This document shows, in pieces, positions 1 through 10,600 of a stretch of DNA of 64,000 nt; the stretch's first letter is position 1, and every line of letters starts with the position of its first letter. The translations under genes and the position numbers were made by a program. The notes beneath the pieces are model-generated. The model worked only from the letters and a program-made list of their open reading frames with translations, made no database searches and was not told the origin of the DNA. The DNA lies in assembly GCA_913055805.1 (NCBI GenBank), contig CAJXLF010000001.1, forward strand, positions 458,761 through 522,760, in the 5' to 3' direction. The DNA comes from an uncultured Salinisphaerales bacterium (GTDB lineage: Bacteria; Pseudomonadota; Gammaproteobacteria; Nevskiales; CAJXLF01).

Positions 1-69
1 CAGGCGGAACTGGCCGAAGCGGCCGCCCGTCTGCATGCGGTGCAGACATTGAAGAAAGCACGCCGCTGA
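1..69 (+). CDS. atpC: F1Fo ATP synthase epsilon subunit, C-terminal end (partial)
   Basis: This is an open frame from the window edge encoding the last 22 residues and a TGA stop. The sequence (QAELAEAAARLHAVQTLKKA, then RR) is an Ala/Glu/Leu-rich helix with a basic tail, as at the end of the epsilon subunit, whose C-terminal helices regulate the F1 rotor. Its position directly upstream of glmU matches the usual gammaproteobacterial order atpC-glmU. The identification rests on context and helix character because almost the whole gene lies outside the window. A hairpin terminator follows. Confidence 0.7.
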   Translation, partial: QAELAEAAARLHAVQTLKKARR

Positions 70-93
70 TTCATTGCTTCAGCTGGCGACACG

Positions 94-127
94 AAAGCCA
101 CCCGACTGTCACGGTCCGGTGGCTTTT
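94..127 (+). terminator. Rho-independent terminator after atpC
   Basis: A 9-bp perfect stem (AAAGCCACC at 94-102 pairing with GGTGGCTTT at 118-126) encloses a 15-nt loop and runs into a T tract. It begins about 25 nt after the atpC stop and would close the ATP synthase operon, isolating it from the toxin-antitoxin pair. Confidence 0.85.
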
Positions 128-179
128 TTGTTTATGCTATGATTTCGTCATACGAATTTCTTATCGATAGGAGAAACGT

Positions 180-386
180 ATGGAAACAGTGACCTTGTCA
201 CCCAAATACCAGATCGTTATTCCGCGATCCATTCGCCAGGCGCTGAAGTTGAAGCCGGGTGAGAAAATCCAGGCTATCCGCTACGGGGACCGGGTCGAGT
301 TGATTCCGGCGCGCTCGATCAAGGCGGCGCGGGGTTCCCTGAAAGGTATCGATACCAGCATAGAGCGGGAGCCTGATCGCCTGTGA
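180..386 (+). CDS. vapB: AbrB/MazE-type antitoxin (VapB-like)
   Basis: A 68-residue protein with a SpoVT-AbrB swapped-hairpin DNA-binding fold over residues 1-45 (VTLSPKYQIVIPRSIRQAL, then LKPGEKIQAIRYGDRVELIP). Such antitoxins bind and neutralise a PIN-domain RNase and repress their own operon. An AGGAG ribosome binding site lies 6 nt before the ATG. The stop overlaps the toxin start by 4 nt, so the pair is translationally coupled. The C-terminal tail after residue 45 is the expected toxin-binding part. The naming as VapB follows the partner; the DNA-binding domain itself is of AbrB type. Confidence 0.85.
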   Translation: METVTLSPKYQIVIPRSIRQALKLKPGEKIQAIRYGDRVELIPARSIKAARGSLKGIDTSIEREPDRL

Positions 387-754
387 ATGTGGTGGACTCT
401 TCCGGCTGGCTCGAATACCTGGCGGATGAGGCTAATGCCGACTTTTTCGCCAAGCCGCTTTCCAGGGTTTCAAACCTGATCGTGCCTGCCATCAGTATCT
501 ATGAGGTCTTCAAGCGGGTTCTGCAGCAACGTGACGAGGGCGCCGCACTGGAAGTTGCCGCCCTGATGCAGCAGGGCAAGGTGGTGGAACTGGATTCCTC
601 ACTTTCCATGACTGCGGCAAGCCTGTCGGTGGAATACAAATTGCCCATGGCCGATAGCATCATTCTGGCGACTTCCAGGGAGCATAATGCTGTTTTGTGG
701 ACCCAGGATGCCGATTTTGCCGGCATTGACGGAGTAAAATACCGGGCGAAATAA
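383..754 (+). CDS. vapC: PIN-domain ribonuclease toxin (VapC-like)
   Basis: A 123-residue PIN-domain protein that starts with GTG inside the antitoxin stop (GTGA overlap). VapC toxins cleave specific RNAs such as tRNA and arrest growth. The acidic residues expected to hold the catalytic metal are present: Asp5 in VVDSSGW, Glu41 in IYEVFK, Asp91 in MADSIILATS, and Asp109/Asp111 in WTQDADF. The length is typical of the family and the frame is intact, so the module looks functional. It sits between atpC and glmU, which are normally neighbours, and so is probably a later insertion. Confidence 0.88.
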   Translation: MNVVDSSGWLEYLADEANADFFAKPLSRVSNLIVPAISIYEVFKRVLQQRDEGAALEVAALMQQGKVVELDSSLSMTAASLSVEYKLPMADSIILATSREHNAVLWTQDADFAGIDGVKYRAK

Positions 755-813
755 CTGAAAAATATGCCTGGAAGTGCCAAAATACTGATTTTACAGACGA
801 AATACTGAGCAGC

Positions 814-2199
814 ATGTCACTACACATCGTCATTCTCGCCGCCGGTCAGGGTACGCGTATGAAATCGCGTCTGCCCAAGGTATTGCAGCCGCTGGGCGAC
901 CGCCCGTTACTGACTCATGTGGTGGAAACTGCACTCGCGCTCAAGCCCGAACGGGTACACGTAGTCTACGGACACGGCGGTGACGTTGTGCAGGATCGTC
1001 TGGGTTATCTCGATGTGCAATGGGTGGAGCAGGCCGAACAGAAAGGCACCGGCCATGCCGTACAGCAGGCGATGCCGGAGATTCCCGATGAGGCACAGGT
1101 GCTGGTGTTGTACGGCGACGTGCCACTCACTTCTATCGAGACCTTGCAGTATCTGGTGGACGAAGCTGCTGGCCGTGCGGTTTCACTTCTGACCATGACA
1201 CTCGATGACCCTGCCGGTTATGGCCGTATCGTGCGGGATGATTCAGCTGCGATCGTCGGTATTGTCGAGCAAAAGGACGCCACGCCAGCGCAGCAGGCAA
1301 TTCGTGAGGTCAACACGGGCCTGCTGACCTGTCCCGCGGAAAGGCTGCGCCACTGGCTGGCAAATCTGGACAATGATAATGCCCAGGGCGAGTACTATCT
1401 GACCGACGTGATTGCCAAGGCAGTGCACGATGACGTGCCGGTGGTGTCGGTGCAGGTGCGGGATACCTGGGAAGCGGCAGGTGTGAATGACAAGCGCCAG
1501 CTGGCCACGCTCGAACGCATTTTTCAACAGCGCCAGGCCGAGCAGCTCATGATGCAGGGGCTGACACTGAAGGATCCGGCGCGATTCGATCTGCGCGGCA
1601 GTCTTGAATTCGGCAAGGATGTGATCATCGACGTCAACGTGGTGCTGGAAGGTCAGGTCAAACTGGCCGATGGCGTGCATGTCGGCCCCAACTGTGTGTT
1701 GAGAAACTGCGAGCTGGGCGAGGACACCCAGGTGCTGGAGAACTCGGTGATCGAGCACAGCCGCATAGGGGCTAATTGCCATATCGGTCCTTTCGCCCGT
1801 TTGCGCCCGGATACGGTTCTTGCCGACAAGGCGCGCATCGGCAATTTTGTCGAAACCAAGAAGGCCAACATCGGCCCGGGCAGCAAGATCAATCACCTGA
1901 GTTATGTCGGCGATGCCGAAGTGGGTCGCGACGTGAATATCGGCGCCGGGGTGATCACCTGCAACTACGACGGCGCCTATAAACACAAGACGGAAATCGG
2001 CGACAACGTATTCGTCGGCTCCGATGTGCAGCTGGTGGCGCCAGTGAAAGTGGCCGAGGGCGCCACCATCGGTGCGGGCTCTACCATTACCAAGGATGTC
2101 GAGGCCGGCCAGCTGGCCGTGAGCCGGGCGCGGCAGATTTCGCGTGATGGTTGGCTGCGTCCGAGTAAGGTCAGTAAGAAGAACGTGGATCAAGAGTAA
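814..2199 (+). CDS. glmU: Bifunctional UDP-GlcNAc pyrophosphorylase / GlcN-1-P N-acetyltransferase
   Basis: GlmU catalyses the last two steps of UDP-GlcNAc synthesis in the cytoplasm: acetylation of glucosamine-1-phosphate, then uridylylation. The 461 residues match the family (E. coli 456). The N-terminal half has the nucleotidyltransferase signature LAAGQGTRMKSRLPK at residues 8-22 and LYGDVPL near 105. The C-terminal half is a left-handed beta-helix of hexapeptide repeats (residues about 250-440), with YVGDAEVGRDVNIGAG and the acetyltransferase segment ITCNYDGAYKHKTEIGDNVF. glmS follows after 19 nt, so the two genes for cell-wall precursor supply are probably co-transcribed. Confidence 0.97.
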   Translation: MSLHIVILAAGQGTRMKSRLPKVLQPLGDRPLLTHVVETALALKPERVHVVYGHGGDVVQDRLGYLDVQWVEQAEQKGTGHAVQQAMPEIPDEAQVLVLYGDVPLTSIETLQYLVDEAAGRAVSLLTMTLDDPAGYGRIVRDDSAAIVGIVEQKDATPAQQAIREVNTGLLTCPAERLRHWLANLDNDNAQGEYYLTDVIAKAVHDDVPVVSVQVRDTWEAAGVNDKRQLATLERIFQQRQAEQLMMQGLTLKDPARFDLRGSLEFGKDVIIDVNVVLEGQVKLADGVHVGPNCVLRNCELGEDTQVLENSVIEHSRIGANCHIGPFARLRPDTVLADKARIGNFVETKKANIGPGSKINHLSYVGDAEVGRDVNIGAGVITCNYDGAYKHKTEIGDNVFVGSDVQLVAPVKVAEGATIGAGSTITKDVEAGQLAVSRARQISRDGWLRPSKVSKKNVDQE

Positions 2200-2218
2200 G
2201 GACTGAGAAGGACTGAGT

Positions 2219-4051
2219 ATGTGCGGTATTGTGGCGGCTGCGGCGCAGCGGGACGTAGTGCCCATTCTGGTAGAGGGTCTGAGGCGCCTGGAATACCGTG
2301 GTTATGACTCGGCCGGCGTAGCCGTGCTGACCGGTGACGAGATTCAGCGCCGCCGTCGTGTGGGCAAGGTGACGGAACTGGATCAGGCCATTCTCGATCA
2401 GCCGCTGCAGGGCGGGTTGGGGATTGCCCATACCCGCTGGGCGACCCACGGTGAGCCCACTGAGCACAATGCTCACCCGCATATTTCAGAAGACAACCTG
2501 GCCATCGTGCATAACGGCATCATCGAGAATCATGCCGAGCTCAAGGAAATGCTGAAAGCCAAGGGCTATCGTTTCGAGTCGGAGACCGACACCGAGGTGG
2601 TAGCGCATCTGGTCAATGACCAGACCAAACAGGGCAAGGATCTACTCGCTGCCGTTCAGGCCGCCATCCATGAACTGCAAGGCGCCTATGCACTGGTGGT
2701 GATGTCCAAAGCGGACACCTCACGCCTGGTAGCGGCCCGCATGGGTTGTCCGGTGGTGGTTGGTTTGGGCGAGGGCGAAAACTACATCGCCTCGGACGTG
2801 CAGGCGCTGTTGACCGAAACCCGGCGCTTCCAGTTTCTGGAGGATGGCGACGTAGCCGAAATGACGGTTTCCGGGGTGCGTATATTCGATACGGACGGTA
2901 ATCCCGTCGAGCGCAAGATCAGCGAATCTTCGCTGTCGGCTGATGCGGTGGAGAAGGGCGAATACGCTCATTACATGCTCAAGGAAATCTTCGAGCAGCC
3001 GCGGGCGCTGGCCGATACGCTGAGCGAGCGTGTGGCCGGCAACCGCATTCTCGAGGCGGTGTTCGGGCCGAAAGCGCAGGCCATATTTGAAAAGGTGAAA
3101 CGGGTGCATATCGTGGCCTGCGGCACCAGCTATCATGCAGGCCTGGTGGCCCAGTACTACATTGAACAGGGCGCCGGGCTGCCCTGCCGGGTGGAAGTGG
3201 CCAGTGAGTACCGTTACCGCAATCCGGTGGTCTCGGAAGGCGCGCTTTTCATAGCCATCTCCCAGTCCGGTGAAACGGCTGATACTCTGGCTGCTCTGCG
3301 TTATGCCAAGGAATCGGGTTACCTGGCCACGGCGGCTATTTGCAATGTACCCGAGTCTTCGCTGGTCAGAGAGTCCGATATCTGCCTGATGACCCGCGCC
3401 GGGCCGGAAATCGGCGTGGCCTCGACCAAGGCTTTTACCACCCAGTTGGTCGCACTCGCATTGCTGGGTGTGGCGCTGGCCCGGCACAACGGCATGACGG
3501 ACCGAATAGAGCGTGCCTATATACGGCAGTTGTTACATGTGCCGGTGCTGGTGGAGCATGCGCTCAAACTCGAACCGCAGATCAGGGAATGGGCGAAGCA
3601 CTTCGCCGACAAGCGCCATGCGCTGTTCCTGGGCCGCGGGCCAACCTATCCGGTGGCCATGGAAGGCGCGCTCAAGCTCAAGGAAATCTCCTATATCCAT
3701 GCCGAGGCTTATGCTGCCGGCGAACTCAAGCACGGTCCGCTGGCTCTGGTGGACGCCGAGATGCCGGTTGTGGCGGTGGCCCCCAACAACGCGCTGGTCG
3801 AAAAGCTCAAGTCCAATCTGGAAGAAGTGCGCGCACGCGGTGGCCGCCTCTTCATCTTTGCCGACCCGGATGCCGGTATCGAGCCGTCCGAAGGCATGGA
3901 AGTCATGACCATGCCGGACCACATCGAACCGCTGCAGGCGCCTCTGGTGTATACCGTACCCTTGCAGCTGCTGTCCTATCATGTGGCGCTCATCCGCGGT
4001 ACAGATGTGGATCAGCCGCGCAATCTGGCGAAGTCAGTCACAGTGGAATAA
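2219..4051 (+). CDS. glmS: Glutamine-fructose-6-phosphate aminotransferase (isomerizing)
   Basis: GlmS makes glucosamine-6-phosphate from fructose-6-phosphate and glutamine, the committed step towards peptidoglycan and LPS amino sugars. It has 610 residues (E. coli 609). The start MCGIVAA places Cys2 as the N-terminal nucleophile of the glutaminase domain after Met removal, followed by [12 protein letters not shown]. Two SIS sugar-isomerase domains follow (GTSYHAG near 303 and SQSGETADT near 349; then [18 protein letters not shown] near 475). The C-terminus [13 protein letters not shown] is the conserved end closing the active site. No glmS ribozyme-like leader is possible in the 19-nt gap after glmU. 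Confidence 0.97.
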   Translation: MCGIVAAAAQRDVVPILVEGLRRLEYRGYDSAGVAVLTGDEIQRRRRVGKVTELDQAILDQPLQGGLGIAHTRWATHGEPTEHNAHPHISEDNLAIVHNGIIENHAELKEMLKAKGYRFESETDTEVVAHLVNDQTKQGKDLLAAVQAAIHELQGAYALVVMSKADTSRLVAARMGCPVVVGLGEGENYIASDVQALLTETRRFQFLEDGDVAEMTVSGVRIFDTDGNPVERKISESSLSADAVEKGEYAHYMLKEIFEQPRALADTLSERVAGNRILEAVFGPKAQAIFEKVKRVHIVACGTSYHAGLVAQYYIEQGAGLPCRVEVASEYRYRNPVVSEGALFIAISQSGETADTLAALRYAKESGYLATAAICNVPESSLVRESDICLMTRAGPEIGVASTKAFTTQLVALALLGVALARHNGMTDRIERAYIRQLLHVPVLVEHALKLEPQIREWAKHFADKRHALFLGRGPTYPVAMEGALKLKEISYIHAEAYAAGELKHGPLALVDAEMPVVAVAPNNALVEKLKSNLEEVRARGGRLFIFADPDAGIEPSEGMEVMTMPDHIEPLQAPLVYTVPLQLLSYHVALIRGTDVDQPRNLAKSVTVE

Positions 4052-4058
4052 ATCGGGA

Positions 4059-5012
4059 ATGAACAAAAAAGTAGTAGTAGTTGGAGCGGGCGCCTGGGGC
4101 AAAAATTTGGTTCGTAATTTTCACGAACTCGGGGCGCTGGGCGCAGTGGTGGATCCTGCCGAGTCGGTAAGGGAATTCAATGCCAGTGAATATGGCGTAG
4201 CCACTTACGAAGACTACAACGAAGCCCTGGCCAATCCGGAGATCGACGGTGTCGCGATTGCGACGCCTGTTTCCCTGCACTACGAAATGGGCCTGGCCGC
4301 GCTCAGAGCCGGCAAGGATGTGTACATCGAGAAACCGATGACGCACACGGTCGAAGAGGGCAAGGAACTGGTGCAGGTGGCTGAGGCCGAAGGCCGGGTT
4401 CTGATGATCGGCCATTTATTGCTGTATCAACCAGCGACCAACTGGATCAAGGAATACATAGCGTCCGGTCAACTGGGTGAGCTTTACGGTATTCATCTGG
4501 AAAGACTCACGCTTGGCCGCGTGCGCTCCTTCGAGTCCGTACTCTGGGACCTGGGCGTGCATGACATTGCCGTCATTCTGAATCTGGCAGGTGGTGAAGC
4601 CCCCAGTCGTATCCGCGCCGCCGGGCACCGCATCCTGCGGGAAAATCTGGAAGACGATGTCTATATCCACTTCGATTTTCCCAATGGCGTGCGTGCCGAC
4701 CTGCATACCTCGTGGCTGTGGCCGGAAATGCAGCGCCGCATGATTGTGCGTGGCTCCAAGGGGATGCTGCTTTACAACGAAGTCGAGCAGACCGTGACCT
4801 TGCACCGCAAGCGTATTGGCAGCGACTTGCAGAACGTCGATGAAGGCAGCGAAGTGATCTACAACGGTCACGGTCAGCCACTGAAGCTTGAACTGGAACA
4901 CTTCCTCGCCTGCATGGAAGACCGCCGTCCTCCATTATCCGATGGGGTAAGCGGGGTGGCCGTAATGCGTGTGCTGGAAAGCGTTTCGGAAATTCTGAAC
5001 CGCCACGCCTGA
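4059..5012 (+). CDS. Gfo/Idh/MocA-family NAD(P)-dependent sugar dehydrogenase
   Basis: A 317-residue Rossmann-fold oxidoreductase. The start MNKKVVVVGAGAWGKNLVRN carries the dinucleotide motif GxGxxG, and EKPMTH near residue 97 is the family's EKP motif with the catalytic Lys. The C-terminal Gfo/Idh/MocA fold (about 125-310) contains DLGVHDI near 166. The protein resembles the WlbA-type UDP-GlcNAcA 3-dehydrogenase group. Starting 7 nt after the glmS stop, it fits a role in modifying a UDP-GlcNAc-derived sugar for surface glycan. The ATG at 4059 was preferred because an upstream extension would overlap glmS. The substrate is inferred from context only. Confidence 0.8.
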   Translation: MNKKVVVVGAGAWGKNLVRNFHELGALGAVVDPAESVREFNASEYGVATYEDYNEALANPEIDGVAIATPVSLHYEMGLAALRAGKDVYIEKPMTHTVEEGKELVQVAEAEGRVLMIGHLLLYQPATNWIKEYIASGQLGELYGIHLERLTLGRVRSFESVLWDLGVHDIAVILNLAGGEAPSRIRAAGHRILRENLEDDVYIHFDFPNGVRADLHTSWLWPEMQRRMIVRGSKGMLLYNEVEQTVTLHRKRIGSDLQNVDEGSEVIYNGHGQPLKLELEHFLACMEDRRPPLSDGVSGVAVMRVLESVSEILNRHA

Positions 5013-5108
5013 ATTTTTGGCAGGTGCTTCAGTGCCCTGCTAGATTGCAATAAATCCATAGATGGGCAGGTCGTATTGTCGATAACGGCGCTACGCCCGG
5101 AGAAAACC

Positions 5109-6608
5109 ATGGCCAGCATACAACCTGAAGTTCAAGAAAGTCGCTCTGCCACTGTAGAGACACTGTCACAGTCCTCCGAAGGTCAGCTGAAGACCAAGTT
5201 CCAGCGCCAGAAGCAGGCCTTCCGGGCTGCCGCGCCACGCAGTTACCGTGAAAGGGTGGATGCACTGAATGCCTTGCTGGAAGGGGTGATACGCTACCAG
5301 GAAGATTTCGTTGAAGCCCTGAACCAGGACTATGGCAATCGGGCCGCCCAGGAAACCCGTTTGCTGGAAATCTTTCCCGTGGTGGATGAAATCCGTCACA
5401 CGCGGCGGCATCTCAGGAAATGGATGAAGCCACGCCGGGTCGCCTCCAACTGGCAGTTTTCCCCCAGTAAGGCACGGGTCATTTATCAGCCGCTGGGCGT
5501 GGTGGGTATTATCGGCGCCTGGAACTATCAGATTCTGTTGACCCTGTCGCCGCTGGTGAATGCCCTGGCGGCGGGCAACCACGCCATGATCAAGCCTTCT
5601 GAAATGGCGCCGGCCACCGCCGAGCTGATCAAGAAGATGATTGCCGATGTGTTTGACGAGGATTACGTCACAGTGATCACTGGTGGCCCTGAAGTTTCCG
5701 CAGAGTTCTCCGCCCTGCCTTTCGATCACCTGATCTTTACCGGCTCCAGCCGTATCGGCAAGCTCATCATGCGGGCGGCCAGCGAGAACCTGACACCCGT
5801 CACGCTGGAACTGGGCGGCAAGTCGCCGGCCCTGGTGCACCCTTCCTATTCGCATGCGAAGGCGGCGGATCGTATTTGTTCCGGTAAATTCTGGAACGCC
5901 GGGCAGACTTGCGTGGCGCCGGACTATGCGCTCGTGCAGCAACAGCACCTGGATGAATTCATCAGGGAGTCGCAGGCGGTGGTCGCCAGCCGTTACAAAT
6001 CGCTGACCACCAATGCCGACTACACCAGGGTGATCAACACGCGGGCTTATGAGCGTTTCGAGTCATTGCTGCAGGATGCCCGGGAGAAAGGGGCGAAGAT
6101 CGTCACCATCAACCCCGGCAACGATGTCTGCAATGTGGAAAACCGCGTTTTCCCGCCCACGCTGGTGACCAATGTCACGCCGGACATGCAGATCATGCAG
6201 GAAGAAATCTTCGGGCCGATCCTGCTGGTGGTGCCGTACAAGACCATCAACGAAGCCATTGAATACATCAACGACCGGCCCCGGCCCCTGGCGCTCTATT
6301 ATTTCGACCATGACAAGGGCCGCATCAACAAGGTGCTGAACGAGACCACCTCCGGCGGCGTCACCGTCAACGACACCATCTTCCACCTGCCGCAGAACAA
6401 CCTGCCTTTCGGTGGCGTGGGGCCAAGTGGCATGGGTGCCTATCACGGTGTCGATGGCTTCGAGACCTTTTCCAAGAAAAAGGGCGTGTTTCTGCAAAGC
6501 CGGCTGGTGGGCTGGTTCCTGAGCCTGGCGCTCAAGCCACCTTATACCCGGTTCTCGGATGCCTTTATCAAGCTGCTGATTTTCCGGCGTTCAAAGTCTG
6601 TTGACTAA
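5109..6608 (+). CDS. Aldehyde dehydrogenase, coniferyl-aldehyde-dehydrogenase-like
   Basis: A 499-residue NAD(P)-dependent aldehyde dehydrogenase that would oxidise aldehydes to acids. The catalytic Glu234 lies in TLELGGKSPALV and the nucleophile Cys268 in NAGQTCVAPDY. The NAD-binding GSSRIGKLIM segment precedes them. The C-terminal part NLPFGGVGPSGMGAYHG is typical of the fatty/coniferyl aldehyde group. The hydrophobic C-terminal stretch GWFLSLALKPPYTRF resembles the membrane anchor of fatty aldehyde dehydrogenases. The ATG at 5109 has a GGAG site 6 nt upstream; an in-frame TTG 33 nt earlier is less likely. The natural substrate is not determined by the sequence. Confidence 0.85.
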   Translation: MASIQPEVQESRSATVETLSQSSEGQLKTKFQRQKQAFRAAAPRSYRERVDALNALLEGVIRYQEDFVEALNQDYGNRAAQETRLLEIFPVVDEIRHTRRHLRKWMKPRRVASNWQFSPSKARVIYQPLGVVGIIGAWNYQILLTLSPLVNALAAGNHAMIKPSEMAPATAELIKKMIADVFDEDYVTVITGGPEVSAEFSALPFDHLIFTGSSRIGKLIMRAASENLTPVTLELGGKSPALVHPSYSHAKAADRICSGKFWNAGQTCVAPDYALVQQQHLDEFIRESQAVVASRYKSLTTNADYTRVINTRAYERFESLLQDAREKGAKIVTINPGNDVCNVENRVFPPTLVTNVTPDMQIMQEEIFGPILLVVPYKTINEAIEYINDRPRPLALYYFDHDKGRINKVLNETTSGGVTVNDTIFHLPQNNLPFGGVGPSGMGAYHGVDGFETFSKKKGVFLQSRLVGWFLSLALKPPYTRFSDAFIKLLIFRRSKSVD

Positions 6609-6615
6609 GAATCAG

Positions 6616-6715
6616 AACCACAGATGCACACAGATGAACACAGATAAAATGATGAGTATTGGTTCGAAACTGAACCTTTCTTTATATCTGTGCTCATCTG
6701 TGAATATCTGTGGTT
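6616..6715. repeat. Long imperfect inverted repeat built of CACAGATG-type units
   Basis: Two 31-nt arms (6616-6646 and 6685-6715) match as reverse complements at about 27 of 31 positions, separated by a 38-nt loop. Each arm consists of near-tandem units such as ACCACAGAT and ACACAGATG. It fills the gap between the convergent aldehyde dehydrogenase and xthA genes, where it could act as a bidirectional terminator. Similar CACAGATG inverted repeats occur between genes in many bacteria, so this looks like a dispersed element. Confidence 0.75.
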
Positions 6716-6719
6716 AAAA

Positions 6720-7508
6720 CTAAATATCAAACACTGCAGTCACCGGCGCATGATCCGAAGGGCGTTCCCAACGCCTCGGCTCCAGATCCACTCGGCAGTC
6801 GTTACACACCTGATTCAGGGCATCGCTGGCCAGCACATGGTCGATGCGCAGTCCCAGGTTCCTGCGGAAACCGGCGGCGCGGTAGTCCCACCAGGTAAAA
6901 CGCTCCTTGTTGTCCTCGGCGGTTGAATCGCCGTGGTCAAAACGTGACCAGGTATCGGTCAGCCCGAGTTCCAGCAGGGTATTCAAGGCAGCCCGCTCCA
7001 GTTCCGAGCAGAGAATCTTGCCCTCCCACTGTTCCGGATCATGTGTGTCTGCTGCATTGGGCGCGATGTTGTAGTCGCCCACCACCACCAGCTTTTCATG
7101 CTGCGCAAGCAATTGTTTTATATAAGCATTCAGGGAATTGAGCCAGCCGAGCTTGTATTCGTATTTGGGCGAGTCCAGCGCCTGGCCATTGGGTACATAG
7201 CAGTTCACCACATGCACGCCGTTGACAGTCGCCGCGATCACACGCTTCTGTTCATCGTCCAGGCCGGGGATGTCATGGGCGACATCGTCCAGATTATGCG
7301 GACTGATCAGTGCGACGCCGTTATAGGTTTTCTGGCCATTGAACGCCACCTGGAAACCCGCAGCCTCAATGGCTTCGCGTGGAAACTTGTCGTTATCCAT
7401 CTTGGTTTCCTGCACGGCCAGCACATCAACCGGGTTGGTCTTGAGCCAGTCCAGTACATGCGGCAGGCGGACATTGAGTGAGTTGACGTTCCAGGTAGTG
7501 ATTTTCAT
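6720..7508 (-). CDS. xthA: Exodeoxyribonuclease III
   Basis: A 262-residue AP endonuclease and 3'-5' exonuclease of base-excision repair (endonuclease/exonuclease/phosphatase fold). Visible signatures are MKITTWNVNSLNVRLPHVL at the start (Asn in the active site), VQETKMD near residue 34 with the metal-binding Glu, NCYVPNG near 108, VVGDYNIAP near 145, and the C-terminal RIDHVLAS and PSDHAPV, which holds the catalytic His. It is the XthA type with full family length. It converges with the aldehyde dehydrogenase. Confidence 0.95.
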   Translation of the reverse strand: MKITTWNVNSLNVRLPHVLDWLKTNPVDVLAVQETKMDNDKFPREAIEAAGFQVAFNGQKTYNGVALISPHNLDDVAHDIPGLDDEQKRVIAATVNGVHVVNCYVPNGQALDSPKYEYKLGWLNSLNAYIKQLLAQHEKLVVVGDYNIAPNAADTHDPEQWEGKILCSELERAALNTLLELGLTDTWSRFDHGDSTAEDNKERFTWWDYRAAGFRRNLGLRIDHVLASDALNQVCNDCRVDLEPRRWERPSDHAPVTAVFDI

Positions 7509-7679
7509 AGGTCAGAGATTCTGGTCGAAGGGAAGTCTCAAGGAATTGTACCCAGAACCGCAAACCGGTGTTGAGGGCCAAACTTGCAATAACGCATGAA
7601 CCCATGTTGAATGGGTCAAGAATTGAGGCTGTGTAATTTGCAGCCTGTATATCAAAAACCAAAAATAACGGGGTTAATA

Positions 7680-10600
7680 ATGCTGCGCTTTGGCGATAAT
7701 CGTTACGCTTTTTCCGTACTATTTTCCATCATTACACTTTGTGGTGCATTCTTTGCTCCGACCGACGTGGCTGCCGGCTGCGTGAAAGATGGTGGAGAGC
7801 AAATCTGTACCGCACAAGTTACTTTTTCCAAGCCGACTTACAGGCATATCTATACAGGTTGTTGGTCGCACCCCGCAGTTTATAAATCCATCTGCGAGAT
7901 TTGGTACAAGGGATCGTGGACAGGATCGCAGTGCCATAATCAGAGCCCAATCACCGAGTCCAACATGTCAGATCGGGCATTGCACTGGAATACTCGCGGA
8001 AACAGTTGCCCGGTTAGTGCGCACACAGATCATGGATGGCTTTCCAAAGGAGAGTCCATGGATACAGGCTGGTGTGCGTATGGTGTGGTTTATCCGACAT
8101 TCGTCAACGGTGTAGATACAGTCAACTGGCGGGAATTCATTACCAAAGGAAAAAAAGGGGATGAGTGTGCGGAGGAGCATACCGCTCGTAGTATCGTACG
8201 ACTTGATCGTAAAGCCGATGCGAAATGTGAGCCCGGCTACAAGTTGCGTTTGGTAGATGGCGTCTATGAGTGCTACAGGGTACTTGATCCCTGCGACGAT
8301 ATTACCGCTGGCAATCCGATTACCTGTGGCTCTGGAAACAAGCGGCAGTCCGAGAACGATTATCGAAGTGCAGGGGCCAGTCCTCTGGAATTTTCCCGCA
8401 TTTACAACAGCTTTGGCTCTTATCGGGCGCCAGGTCATCCAGACCGCGTTACCTCTTCAATGGGAGATTTGTGGCGTCATACCTATGATCGGTACGTTTT
8501 CGCCATTAGCCCGGATAGCCACGCCATGGCCAGCGTGGTACGCCCCGACGGGCAGGTGAAACTCTTCGATCACAATGGCCAGGAACTGGTCAGTCCGGGG
8601 CAAACACGTGAGTATCTGGAGAAAATGGTTGACGACGAAGGGGGTTTGACAGGCTGGCGTTTGCATACCTCTTCTGATGCTCTGGAAGTTTATGACGACA
8701 CGGGTCGTCTGCAATCCATAACAGATCGCAGGGGTGTCACCCAGACCCTGACCTACAGCGACGCAACAACTCCTGTCGAGACGGCCCTCGAGGCCGGCCT
8801 GCTGGTTCGTGTTGAAGACAGCTTCGGCAAGGCAATGTCTTTTACCTACAACGAAGGGGGTCTTCTCGCTTCCCTGACCGATCCCTCCGGTGCTGCGTAT
8901 GACTATGAATACGATGGCGTCGGCAATCTCATCACTGTGACCTATCCCTCACAAAGCAGCGATGCTGTACAACGCCAGTATCATTATGAGAACACTCAAT
9001 TCGAGCATGCACTGACAGGTATAACAGACGAAAACGGTGTGCGTTTTTCGACGTATGGCTATGACAGTGAGGGCCGCGCCATTTCCACCGAGCATGCGGG
9101 CGGTGTGGAAAAGTACACGCTAACCTATGGCGCCAACAGCAGTACGCTGACCGACCCGTTGGGAGAAGTGCGCACTTTCCAGTATGAAACGATCAAGGGG
9201 GTGCGCAGGGGTACCGGAGCCTCACAGCCTTGTCCCACCTGCGGTGGTAATGCCTCCGCCAGTTCCACCTACGATGACAACGGATTTCTTACTTCAAGAA
9301 CAGATTTCAGCGGCATCACCACCACTTATATTCGTGACAGCCGGGGCCGGGAAGTCTCCCGCACCGAAGCGGCTGGCACGGACTTGGAACGTAGCATCAC
9401 CACGGTTTGGCATGCGCAGTTAAACCTGCCTCTGCAGATCAATGAACCAGGGCGACGCACTGATTACAGCTATGACGCCAATGGTAATCGTCTTAGCCAA
9501 ACCATTACCGACACTGAAACGGATACCTCCCGCACCACCACTTGGACCTATACGACCCTGGGCCAGGTAGAGGCCGTGGATGGCCCACGAACAGACGTCA
9601 GCGATATTACAACTTACAGCTATGACAGTCAGGGCGACCTCACCAGTACTATCAATGCCATAGGCCAGGTCACCCAGATCACGGATTACGATGCACACGG
9701 CAACCCGCTGAGCATGCTTGATGACAATGGCGTGGTCACCCAGATGAGCTACGATGAGCGTCAGCGATTGACTTCGAAAACCGTCGCCGGAGCTACAACC
9801 ATTTATGAGTACGATCCGGCCGGGCAACTAATCCGGGTCACACAACCTAACGGAGCTGCGCTGAGTTATATCTACGACGACGCACACCGCTTGATCGGTA
9901 TTGAGGACAGCATGGGCAACCGGATGACCTATACCCTTGATGCCATGGGTAACCGTACCCAGGAGGAGGTTTTCGATCCCGAAGGCGTGCTGCGGCGCAG
10001 CCAGAGCCAGGTGTATGATCAGCTCAGTCGCCTGAAAGAGATTCACGGCGCCAACGGCCAGCTCACCGAGTATGAATATGACGCCAACGGCAACCGTACT
10101 GCCACCACCGCGGCCGGAATGTACAGCACCCTCAGTCAGTTTGATGCCTTGGAGCGGCTGATCAAGGTCACCGATGCCAATAATGGCGAAACTCTTTATA
10201 CCTATGATGCCTTGGGTCACCTGACCTCGGTGACAGATCCCGAAGGCCTGACTACTACGTTTACTTACAACGCTTTCGGTGACCTCATCGTGCAAGCCAG
10301 CCCGGATACCGGCACCACAAGCTATACCTATGACCAGGCAGGCAACCGCATTAGTCAGACAGACGCCCGGGGAATCACAGCCACTTACAGTTACGATGCC
10401 TTGAACCGCCTGACGGCCATTGACTATCCGGGCGCTGAGGAAGATGTCGCCTATCACTACGACGGGACTAACTACAGCACCTCCCTGGAGAATGGCATCG
10501 GACGTCAGACCGGGATTGAGGACCAAAGCGGGGCCACCACCTTCAGTTATGATGCCCGTGGCAACCTCATTACTGATGAGCGGGTGATCGGCGGCCAGAC

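Noticed and set aside
2200-2218. glmS ribozyme or riboswitch
   Set aside because: Only 19 nt separate glmU and glmS, far too short, and the ribozyme is typical of Gram-positive bacteria.
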